Assembly: GCF_002259605.1 (NCBI RefSeq)
Contig: NZ_MWWR01000003.1
Location: forward strand, 124,001-188,000
DNA: 64,000 nt
Direction: 5' to 3'
Source of the DNA: Pseudoscardovia radai
Lineage (GTDB): Bacteria > Actinomycetota > Actinomycetes > Actinomycetales > Bifidobacteriaceae
Shown here: in pieces, positions 26,266 through 34,033 of the stretch
Layout of the letters: the number at the start of each line of letters is the position of its first letter
How positions within the stretch are numbered: the first letter of the stretch is position 1
Program-made: the position numbers and the translations under genes
Notes under the pieces: generated by a model
Told to the model about the DNA's origin: nothing
Seen by the model: the letters and a program-made list of their open reading frames with translations, nothing else
Database searches by the model: none

Positions 26266-28341
26266 TCACTCGCCGTCGCCGGAGGTCTCGACGCCGTTGC
26301 GCAAGCGGCGCACCGCGCACGAGGCGCCGGCGATGACGGCGGCGAGAAGGGCGAGCATGATGATGGCGATGCCTGTCTTGGCGAGGGCTTCCTTCTGTTC
26401 GGCGGCAGCGGCCTGGGCCTCGGTGACGTCCGTGGTCGGGATCTCGATCGTGCCGTCGGCGGTGGTGTCGGCGCTATTGGTGGCGCCGGCCGTGAACTCC
26501 TTGACGACCTGCTTGCCGGACTGCTTGCCCTTCACCGTGAGGCGGTAGGTGGAGCCGTCCTTGATGGTGTCGGCGGAGAAGGAGATCGGGGTGGTCTGCG
26601 TGGTGCGCACGCGGACGCCGCAGACGCCTTGGTGGCCGTTGTCCACCGTGCAGCCGTCCTGCGAGGCGACCGTCTGGCCGGTGGCGGTGTCGACGAGCGA
26701 GTAGGACACGGAGGCGTCGCCGTTGAAGGCGGTCAGGTCGGCGGTGTAGGCGCCGTCGGAGGCCTTCTCGACGCTGACGTCGGCGTTATCCGACAGGGCG
26801 TTGATCTCGCTGGTGCTCGAAGCGAGACCCAGCGTCTTGGTGATCGTGAAGAAGTTGTCGGTCTGGTCCGTCAGGCCGTCCACACGGGAGGCGCCGGGGC
26901 CGGAGGCGGCGATGCGCAGCTGGGTTCCGGTGTGGCTCATGGAGCCGCCGTTGTCCATCTGGGAGGAGGAGGTGCCGTAGAACACGTACAGGGCGGAGCC
27001 GTCCTTGGCGCGCAGCGGGGTGGTCAGGCCGTAGTAGGACGGCCAGGACACGATCTGGCTGGTGTGGGCGTGGTCAGCGGTCACGATGATGAGGGTGTCG
27101 GACAGGTCAACCTTGCTCAGGGCGGTGGCGACGGCCTTGTCGAGGTCATCGGTTTCGCCGATCTGGCCGCAGGCGTTGGCGTTGTGGTCCTGCTTGTCGA
27201 TCGAGGCGCCCTCGACCTGCAGGAAGTAGCCGTTGCTCTGGCCGTTCTGGTTGTCGGAGAGAAGGTCGATGGCCTTGGAGGTCATGTCAGCCAGGGATGC
27301 GCCCTTGTTGCCGAGCCACTCGGAGTTGGTGGTGCAGCTCACGAGGCTCTGGTTGCCGTCCTGCTGGCCGGCAAGCGCCATCTGCTCGGCCGTGTCATGG
27401 TCGAGTGCCTTCGACTCGTTGTACTGGGTCGGCATGTTGCCGGAGGAGAAGAGGCCCAGGACCGGGGAGTCCTGGTTCGCTTCGGTCAGCGAGGAGAGCT
27501 GGGCGGGATCCTCGAAGTACTGGTAGCCGCGCTCGGTGGCCTGCTCCTTGAGGGTCTTGCCGGCCCACTCGCCCGCTTGGGCGGTCTGGTTGAAGTACTT
27601 GTTGCCGCCGCCGAGCGTGATGTCGGCGCGGGTGTCGAGCAGCTGCTCGGAGATGGAGCCGATGCCGCCGTTCTGCAGCAGCTGCTCGGCGTCGCACCGG
27701 GCGGCGGAGTCATCGGAGGAGCCGTCGGTCTTGCCCTGCGGGCCGTAGCAGGAACGCTGCGTCGAGTGGGATTCCATGACGGCCGGGGTGGCGTCCTGCA
27801 CTTCGGCGGTGGTCACGTTGCCGGTGGCCTTGCCGTTGGCCTTGGCCAGCTCGAGGAGGTTCATCTGCGGGGTGAAGCTGTTGTCGACCGACACGGCGTT
27901 GTTGTAGGTCTTGGTGCCGGTGGCCCAAGCGGAGCCGGAGGCGGCGGAGTCGGTGACGGCCGTCACCTGGTTGGTGCGGCTCGATCCATCGCCGGTCGCG
28001 TAGGTGGTGTACTGGCCGACGCCGGTCTCGGTGGCGGAGGTGGCGCCCGGCTGGCCGATCTTGTCGATGCCGTTGAGCGTGCCGCCGGGGCCGTAGAGGT
28101 AATCACGGGCGACGGTGATCTCGGAATCACCCATGCCGTCGCCGATGAACAGGATGACGTTCTTGGCCTTGCCCGACGCCGGGGTGTTGGCGATGCGCTG
28201 CGCGCCGCCGTGCTGGCTGAGCGTCTGGACATCAGCGGTTTCGGTCGCGGAGGCGGCCGGGACGCTGGCGATGAGGGTGGCGCCCGCGATGAAGGCGGTC
28301 ACGCCGGCCATGACTTTGCGTCGAATGGAATTCGTGTTCAT
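26266..28341 (-). CDS. Secreted, wall-anchored alkaline phosphatase
   Basis: A PhoA-family phosphomonoesterase of 691 residues. Residues 1-~33 are a Sec signal peptide (RRKVMAGVTAFIAGATLIA, cleavage near ASA-TE). The metal loop is FIGDGMGDSE (Asp68), the catalytic serine is Ser132 in TDSAASGSAWATG, and VTADHAHTSQI holds two further metal ligands. After the enzyme domain come a ~120-residue beta-type module, an Ala/Glu-rich spacer and a cell-wall sorting signal: LAKTG (653-657), a hydrophobic helix and RRLRN. LAxTG is the motif of class E sortases, so surface display is expected. The ATG at 28341 begins the signal peptide; the open frame upstream adds no homology. It probably scavenges phosphate outside the cell. 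Confidence 0.9.
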   Translation of the reverse strand: MNTNSIRRKVMAGVTAFIAGATLIASVPAASATETADVQTLSQHGGAQRIANTPASGKAKNVILFIGDGMGDSEITVARDYLYGPGGTLNGIDKIGQPGATSATETGVGQYTTYATGDGSSRTNQVTAVTDSAASGSAWATGTKTYNNAVSVDNSFTPQMNLLELAKANGKATGNVTTAEVQDATPAVMESHSTQRSCYGPQGKTDGSSDDSAARCDAEQLLQNGGIGSISEQLLDTRADITLGGGNKYFNQTAQAGEWAGKTLKEQATERGYQYFEDPAQLSSLTEANQDSPVLGLFSSGNMPTQYNESKALDHDTAEQMALAGQQDGNQSLVSCTTNSEWLGNKGASLADMTSKAIDLLSDNQNGQSNGYFLQVEGASIDKQDHNANACGQIGETDDLDKAVATALSKVDLSDTLIIVTADHAHTSQIVSWPSYYGLTTPLRAKDGSALYVFYGTSSSQMDNGGSMSHTGTQLRIAASGPGASRVDGLTDQTDNFFTITKTLGLASSTSEINALSDNADVSVEKASDGAYTADLTAFNGDASVSYSLVDTATGQTVASQDGCTVDNGHQGVCGVRVRTTQTTPISFSADTIKDGSTYRLTVKGKQSGKQVVKEFTAGATNSADTTADGTIEIPTTDVTEAQAAAAEQKEALAKTGIAIIMLALLAAVIAGASCAVRRLRNGVETSGDGE

Positions 28342-28577
28342 GGATCTTTCTTCTCTAACCTGAGACTTCTTCTGATGGGTGGCGGATCGACGCCGTTGGG
28401 GAAGACGGAAAACATCGCCGCCTGGACAAGACGCTAGGCGGGCAAGGTGAATGTGGTCGTGATACACGGTGAACGGTTCATGTACAGATGATGAATTCGT
28501 CTTCCCGCGAACGACGGCCCATATCGGCTACGATGGGAGCACCATGACGAGTGCGGGATCGCGATGCCGCGAAACGA

Positions 28578-28642
28578 TCGCAGGAGCCGGACCGCAGGAG
28601 CCGGACCACATGAACGCGGCCACATGAACGTAACCAGACGAA
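28578..28642 (+). repeat. Three successive short tandem duplications upstream of xseA
   Basis: CGCAGGAGCCGGAC is exactly doubled (28578-28605), then CACATGAACG occurs twice (28606-28629), then GTAACCAGACGAAT/GTAACCACACGAAC is doubled. The run ends about 25 bases before the xseA start codon. Confidence 0.6.
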
Positions 28643-28669
28643 TGTAACCACACGAACAGGGGGAGGGAC

Positions 28670-30130
28670 ATGAATCTTTCCGATATCATCGCCGCCGGGG
28701 GAGCCGGCGGGGACGGCGCCGCCGGTGGCGCCACGCCGGGCGGGCGGGAGCCCGAGGCCCCGCAGCAGCGCGCCGGCATCCGCTACGATCATTGGGGCCG
28801 TCGCGAGGTCCCCATGTACGCGCACGACACCACGCGCGACGAGCCATGGCCCGTCGGCCTCGTGAGCTACAAATACGCCGTCACCGTGCAGAAATGGCCC
28901 GCGTCCTGGGTGATCGGGCAGATCGGCGAGATCTCCATGCGCCGTGCCGGCTCGGTGTACATGACGCTGCGCGACCTCGACGAGGACGTGTCGGTGAACG
29001 TCGTCGGATTCGGCGAGTTCGCCCATGCCTGCGCCGATTTGCAGCTGCGCCAGGGCGACAAAATCGTGATGTATGGAAAGCCCGACATCTGGCAGAAGGA
29101 GACGCGCCTGTCCATCAAGGGCATGGAGGTCTACCGCCTCGGCGAGGGCGACCTCGCGGCGCGCATCGAGCAGCTGCGCCGCAAGCTCAAGGGCGAAGGT
29201 CTGTTCGACGCGGAGAGCAAGGTGCCGCTGCCGGAGTTCCCGCGCTGCATCGGCCTGATCTGCGCGCCGCAGTCGCGCGCGGAAACCGACGTGGAGAAGA
29301 ACGCCCTGCTGCGCTGGCCCGTCATCCGGTTCAAGAAGCGCTACGCCAAGGTGCAGGGCCCCGAATGCCCGCAGCAGGTGACCGCCGCCATCCGCGAGCT
29401 CGATGCCGATCCGGACGTCGATGTCATCATCGTGGCGCGTGGCGGCGGCAGCTTCGAGGACCTCCTGGGCTTCTCCGACGAGGGCGTCGTGCGCGCCACC
29501 GCCGCCTGCCGCACGCCCATCGTCTCGGCCATCGGGCATGAGGACGATTGGACGCTTATCGAGCTGGCCGCCGACTACCGCGCCACCACGCCGACCGGCG
29601 CGGCCATGGCCGTGGTGCCGGACGTCAACGAGCAGTGGGATACCATCGCCGCGGCGCGCCACAGCATCGACGTGATCATGGAGCGCATCGTCAGGGTGCA
29701 GGAAACCACGCTCGACGGCTACCTGCACAACCCGCTGCTGACGAACCCCGCCACCATGCTCGACCCGATGGAGGCGCAGCTGCATATGGACCGCGAGCGG
29801 CTGGGCAACGCCATGCTCCGGCTCGTGGACTGGGGGCAGGGCGCCATCGAGCAGAACAAGGCCACGCTGAGGGCGCTGAGCCCGCAGTCCACGCTCGAAC
29901 GCGGCTATGCCATCGTGCAAAGCCACGACGGGCATGTGGTGCAAGACCCCGACGATGTGCCCGATGGCTCCGAGCTCACGCTTGTGGTCAGCCGCGGCAC
30001 CATCCGCGCCACGAAAACGGGCGGGCGGCATACGGCGCCCGCCGCGCAGGCGTCCGCGACAGGGGATCCTGCGGAGGACGGATCCGCGGGCGGCCCTACG
30101 GAGGATAGCTCTGCGGAGGACGGCGAGTAG
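28670..30130 (+). CDS. xseA: Exodeoxyribonuclease VII large subunit
   Basis: Catalytic subunit of the ATP-independent, metal-independent single-strand exonuclease. In 486 residues there is a Gly/Ala-rich leader, an OB-fold domain (residues ~60-150, WVIGQIGEISMRRAGSVYM then TLRD) and the catalytic domain with IGLICAPQSRAETDV, VDVIIVARGGGSFEDLLGFS, VSAIGHEDDWTLIELAADYR and ATTPTGAA. A coiled coil and an acidic low-complexity tail follow. GGGAGGGAC precedes ATG 28670. xseB lies 77 bases downstream, the usual pairing. Confidence 0.95.
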   Translation: MNLSDIIAAGGAGGDGAAGGATPGGREPEAPQQRAGIRYDHWGRREVPMYAHDTTRDEPWPVGLVSYKYAVTVQKWPASWVIGQIGEISMRRAGSVYMTLRDLDEDVSVNVVGFGEFAHACADLQLRQGDKIVMYGKPDIWQKETRLSIKGMEVYRLGEGDLAARIEQLRRKLKGEGLFDAESKVPLPEFPRCIGLICAPQSRAETDVEKNALLRWPVIRFKKRYAKVQGPECPQQVTAAIRELDADPDVDVIIVARGGGSFEDLLGFSDEGVVRATAACRTPIVSAIGHEDDWTLIELAADYRATTPTGAAMAVVPDVNEQWDTIAAARHSIDVIMERIVRVQETTLDGYLHNPLLTNPATMLDPMEAQLHMDRERLGNAMLRLVDWGQGAIEQNKATLRALSPQSTLERGYAIVQSHDGHVVQDPDDVPDGSELTLVVSRGTIRATKTGGRHTAPAAQASATGDPAEDGSAGGPTEDSSAEDGE

Positions 30131-30207
30131 ACACCTGCGAACCGGCCGTTCAATCGTTCGTCCATCCCATCGTCAATATCACAATCGTTAATTTCAAGGA
30201 GACAGAT

Positions 30208-30501
30208 ATGAGCACCAACACCACCGACAACGGCGAGACCGTGACCATGAAGGGTATGACCGAGGAAGACAAGGCGCGCGTTGACGCCATGAGCTACGAG
30301 GATGCGCGCGACCAGCTGGCGAAAATCGTCAAGCAGCTCGAGCACGGCGGCATGTCGCTTGAGGACTCGCTGCGCTACTGGCAGATCGGCGAGGCGCTCG
30401 CGGACCGCGCGCAGGCGCTGCTGTCCGAGGTGCGCTCGCAGCTCGATGCCGCGCGCGACAAGCAGCAGGCCGGCGCCGAACACGCCGGCACCCAGCGCTG
30501 A
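30208..30501 (+). CDS. xseB: Exodeoxyribonuclease VII small subunit
   Basis: A 97-residue helical protein that wraps the XseA coiled coil. Conserved core: MSYEDARDQLAKIVKQLEHG followed by GMSLEDSLRYWQIGEALADR. AAGGAGACAGAT precedes the ATG. The N-terminus is ~25 residues longer than the minimal family core. Co-transcription with xseA is likely. Confidence 0.95.
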   Translation: MSTNTTDNGETVTMKGMTEEDKARVDAMSYEDARDQLAKIVKQLEHGGMSLEDSLRYWQIGEALADRAQALLSEVRSQLDAARDKQQAGAEHAGTQR

Positions 30502-30556
30502 GAGGCGCTGAGATCGGGCATGCGCCCTCTCGTGCCCCTCTCACTAACAACTCACT

Positions 30557-30638
30557 AACAATGTGATGGATTCCGGACAGAATTCCCCGGTTTTGCGCCG
30601 AAAATGCTCCGATCGTGTCCGCAAGCCATCACATTGTT
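30557..30638. repeat. ~80-bp palindromic repeat, copy B
   Basis: The arms 30557-30579 and 30616-30638 are complementary at about 21 of 23 positions and share CAATGTGATGG and TGTCCGCAA with copy A at 17334. The interior keeps AATTCC, TTTT and GAAAATGC. Located between convergent xseB and the EEP gene, it may act as a two-way terminator. Confidence 0.85.
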
Positions 30639-30655
30639 ATTCATGGTGGCGCACT

Positions 30656-30691
30656 GCGCGAGTCCGTTACTTGGCGCGAGTCCGTTACTTG
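30656..30691. repeat. 18-bp tandem duplication over the EEP gene 3' end
   Basis: GCGCGAGTCCGTTACTTG is repeated exactly at 30656-30673 and 30674-30691. On the minus strand the unit contains the last codons and TAA of the EEP gene. Confidence 0.85.
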
Positions 30692-31737
30692 CTGCCGTCG
30701 ATGTCGCTCGGCTCCACCACGGCGAGCACGGCCTTGTGATCGGTGCCCTTGATTTTCACGGTGGTGGCATCGCCTACATGTACGCCGCTGTTGACGAGGA
30801 TATGGTCGATTGCGGCGAGCGAGGGCAGGGGCCCGTTGACAGGCCATGTGAACTGCATGCCGGATTTCGTGACGCGCGCCGCGTCGCGGAAGCCTGGATT
30901 GAGGATGCGCTGGGAATGCTTCTGGCTCGAGGTGGCGTTGAAATCGCCCAGCAGCACGTACGCCGTCCCGTCGGAGGCGTGCTGGGCCGACCATTCGCTG
31001 ATTTCGTCAAGCGCGCGGCCCCATTGCGAGAACGATCCGGACTTGGGCGACGTGGTGTGCACGCAGATGAAGCGGATCCTCGACGATTTTCCCGATCCGG
31101 CGAAGGTCACGGTAGCGGCGGGGAAGTCGGACGCCGACGAGTCGATCGAGGTGGGCGAGGGGTCGCCGAGCGAGGCCATCGTGTAGATGGCGTTCATCGT
31201 GCCGCTCGAGGAATCCGACTCGATGTGGTTGGGCAGGTAGCTTTCGATGCCCGCGCTTTCGAGCTCGGTGATGAAGCTCTCCGTGGTCTCCTGCAGCGCG
31301 AGCACCTCGATGCGCTTTTCCGAGACGGTCTGGACGATCTCATGCACGTCGGCGCGCCCCTGGCCCACGTTCAGCGTCATGATGCGCGCGCAGCGGTCGT
31401 TGGGGTTGGCCACCTTGTCGGTGGACATGTCGGCCATGATCTCGCGCGTGGCGGGGCTGAGCTCGGTGTCCGCGTGGCCGAAGTAGGGGAAGATGGCCAC
31501 GCCCTGCAGCACGAGGCACAGACTCATCACGATGCATGTGATGCCGCGCCGGCTGTAGGCGGCGATGGCGAAGGTGATGATGATGAGCACCAGCGTCCAC
31601 GGCGCCAGGGCGCCGATGTCTGCCATGAAGGGGACGGTCTCCCACGAGTACGGCATCCACCAGGACAGTGTGAACAGCAGGCACAGGGCGCACAGGACGC
31701 CCAGCGTGATTTTCAGACCGGTGTTTCTGGAAGCCAT
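30685..31737 (-). CDS. Membrane-anchored endonuclease/exonuclease/phosphatase (EEP) protein
   Basis: A 350-residue membrane protein with three N-terminal helices (about residues 8-28, 43-62, 67-87) and an outward-facing EEP domain. Domain motifs are RIMTLNVGQG, VLALQETTESF (catalytic Glu), VLLGDFNATS (Asp/Asn), AIDHILV and TDHKAVLAVV (catalytic Asp-His). This layout is common in actinobacteria; proposed substrates include nucleic acids and phospholipids, and none can be chosen here. The ATG at 31737 has AAGGAG 5 bases upstream. It is divergent from the binding lipoprotein and convergent with xseB. Confidence 0.9.
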   Translation of the reverse strand: MASRNTGLKITLGVLCALCLLFTLSWWMPYSWETVPFMADIGALAPWTLVLIIITFAIAAYSRRGITCIVMSLCLVLQGVAIFPYFGHADTELSPATREIMADMSTDKVANPNDRCARIMTLNVGQGRADVHEIVQTVSEKRIEVLALQETTESFITELESAGIESYLPNHIESDSSSGTMNAIYTMASLGDPSPTSIDSSASDFPAATVTFAGSGKSSRIRFICVHTTSPKSGSFSQWGRALDEISEWSAQHASDGTAYVLLGDFNATSSQKHSQRILNPGFRDAARVTKSGMQFTWPVNGPLPSLAAIDHILVNSGVHVGDATTVKIKGTDHKAVLAVVEPSDIDGSK

Positions 31738-31870
31738 CGTTCTCCTTTCGCCCGTCCTCTTCCCGCGGACAGGGCGTTCCTTGTCATGGCGCGCGATACG
31801 CCTCGGATGCGTCACGTCGGATGCGACACATCGAATACGTCGCGGCGTGTTCCTATTCCATCCATGATAT

Positions 31871-31900
31871 TTCGTTATTTCGCCCACGGCGCGATATAAC
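31871..31900 (+). promoter_or_regulatory. Possible promoter of the binding lipoprotein
   Basis: TTCGTT, an 18-base spacer and a good -10 (TATAAC, 31895-31900). It would give a leader of ~165 nt, of which 31976-32068 is C/A-rich with repeated CCCAGAACACAGA and CAGACCCCAGA words and almost no pairing potential. Confidence 0.35.
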
Positions 31901-32070
31901 GCGGGGTTTCCGCACGGCACGTTAGGATGGAGCCCGTCGCGGAACGCCGCGCCGGGCGGAAACACCGGAACACAGAACCAGAACACGGAACGCCAAGCCC
32001 GGAGTCTCGACCCCAGACCCCAGAACACAGAGCCCCAGAACACAGACCCAGACCCCAGAGAAGAGGGACC

Positions 32071-33741
32071 ATGATCCGCAGGAAAACGACACGCGCCCGC
32101 CGGCGCGTTCTCACCGTCATCGCAGCGGCGCTCGCCGCCGTTCTCGCAGTGCTGCCGCTGAGCGCCTGCGGTTCCGCCGCCGGCGGCAGTTCGTCGGAAG
32201 GCAGCGACCCCAACGCCATCATCAGCGTCAACGCCGTCGAGCCGACCGGCGAGCTCCTTCCGGGCAACGTGGCCGACACAGCCGGCTGGAAGGTCATCAC
32301 GCAGGTTTTCGACGGCCTCGTCACCTTCTCCTCCGACGGCGGCCTCGAATATGATGACGCCGAGTCCATCACTCCGAACGACGACGCCTCCGAGTACACG
32401 GTCAAGCTCAAAAGCGGCCTGACCTTCTCCAACGGCGAGGCCGTGACCGCCGAAAGCTACGCCCGCGCCTGGTCGTACGCCGCGAACGCCGCCAACGGCC
32501 AGCTCGGCGCCGCCATCTTCGCCACCATCAAGGGCTACGACGACGTGCAGGACCCGAACGGCAATCCTGACGCGCAGCTGTCGGGCCTCGAGGCAGTGGA
32601 CGACACCACGCTCAAGGTGACGCTGAACGCGCCCGACTCCTCGTTCCCGTACAAGGTGGGCGACGTGGCGTTCCTGCCGTTGCCGTCCGTCGCCTACGAC
32701 GACATGGACGCCTTCGGCAAGAAGCCGATCGGCAACGGCCCCTACACCCTTGAATCGTGGACCGTCAACGACAGCATCGAGCTGCGCCGCAGCGCCTCGT
32801 ACACCGGGCCCCGCGCCGCGCAGAACGGTGGCATCAGCTTCCGCGTCTACAGCGACCTCGACACCGCCTACGCCGACCTGCAGGCCGGCAACCTCGACAT
32901 CCTCGACCAGATTCCGTCGTCCGCGCTGCCGACGTACCAGAGCGACTCGCAGATCGAGGCGTATTCGCAGACGGGCCCGGCCTTCAAGTCCATCACGATT
33001 CCGCAGAGCCTCGAGCATTTCCAGGGCGAGGAGGGCGCGCTGCGCCGCGAGGCCATCTCCCTGGCCATCGACCGCGAGGGCATCTGCACGAAGATCCTCT
33101 CGAACGGCGCCACGCCGGCAACCGACTTCCTCGCGCCGTCCATCGCCGGCTACTCGACCGACATCGACTCCGACAAGGTGCTGAGCTACGATGCCGACCG
33201 CGCCAAGCAGCTGTGGGCGCAGGCCGACGCCATCTCGCCGTGGAGCGGCACCTTCTCCATCGCGTACAACGCCGACGGCGACAACAAGACGTGGGTGGAC
33301 GCCGTGGCGAACTCCATCTCGAATGCGCTCGGCATCGACGCGCAGGGGCTGAGCCTGCCGACGAGCAAGGAATTCAGCACCGAGGTGAACGAGCGGACCA
33401 TCGACGCGGCCTTCCGCTCCGGCATCCAGTCCGACTACCCGCATCCCGAGGGCTATCTGGCGCAGGGCTACGATTCGGCCTACGCCGACGGCAAGGGCCT
33501 GAACAACGGCGATTACAAAAGCGAGGCCTTCGACTCGTATATGGACGAGGCGGCGAAGGAAACCGACCTTGACAAGGCGGTGTCGATTTACCAGGACGCC
33601 GAGCGCCAGCTGCTCAAGGACCTGCCCGTGATCCCGCTGTGGGACATGAACGTGAACGCGGGCTCGAGCACGGCCATGCAGGACGTGGTGTTCAACTACA
33701 TGGGCCTGCCGTCGTACTACCAGCTGACGAAGCGCGGCTGA
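32071..33741 (+). CDS. Peptide/oligopeptide-type ABC transporter binding lipoprotein
   Basis: A family-5 (OppA/DppA) solute-binding protein of 556 residues. A twin-arginine-rich, hydrophobic leader ends in the lipobox LPLSAC, so it is a lipoprotein on the outer face of the membrane. Family features include VITQVFDGLVTFSSDG, YTVKLKSGLTFSNGEAVTAE, PIGNGPYTLESW and a C-terminal LPVIPLWDMN. No permease or ATPase gene is adjacent, so it must use a transporter encoded elsewhere. AAGAGGGACC precedes ATG 32071. Peptides are the likely ligand; other family-5 ligands are possible. Confidence 0.92.
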   Translation: MIRRKTTRARRRVLTVIAAALAAVLAVLPLSACGSAAGGSSSEGSDPNAIISVNAVEPTGELLPGNVADTAGWKVITQVFDGLVTFSSDGGLEYDDAESITPNDDASEYTVKLKSGLTFSNGEAVTAESYARAWSYAANAANGQLGAAIFATIKGYDDVQDPNGNPDAQLSGLEAVDDTTLKVTLNAPDSSFPYKVGDVAFLPLPSVAYDDMDAFGKKPIGNGPYTLESWTVNDSIELRRSASYTGPRAAQNGGISFRVYSDLDTAYADLQAGNLDILDQIPSSALPTYQSDSQIEAYSQTGPAFKSITIPQSLEHFQGEEGALRREAISLAIDREGICTKILSNGATPATDFLAPSIAGYSTDIDSDKVLSYDADRAKQLWAQADAISPWSGTFSIAYNADGDNKTWVDAVANSISNALGIDAQGLSLPTSKEFSTEVNERTIDAAFRSGIQSDYPHPEGYLAQGYDSAYADGKGLNNGDYKSEAFDSYMDEAAKETDLDKAVSIYQDAERQLLKDLPVIPLWDMNVNAGSSTAMQDVVFNYMGLPSYYQLTKRG

Positions 33742-34033
33742 CGCAGGCCCCGCAAAGGCTTGCGAATGACGCCGCCGGTTCCCGGTTCCGGGCCGGCGGC
33801 GTCGCCGTATTCGGCGCGGCGGTGCGGCGCATGCTGGCGCGGCGATGCGGCGAATGGTTCCGGAGATCAACGATTACGTCGTGGGGGAAACCGCCGCGAA
33901 GCGGCGCCGATGACGATATCCATCGGGCAGACCGGTGAGTAGACTCCCTACCAGAACATAGAGGGGGTGTGCCGGAACGTCGACGGGATTGCGTGTGCCC
34001 GCGTACGCTCGCGCGCCCCGCAAGGAGGATTTC

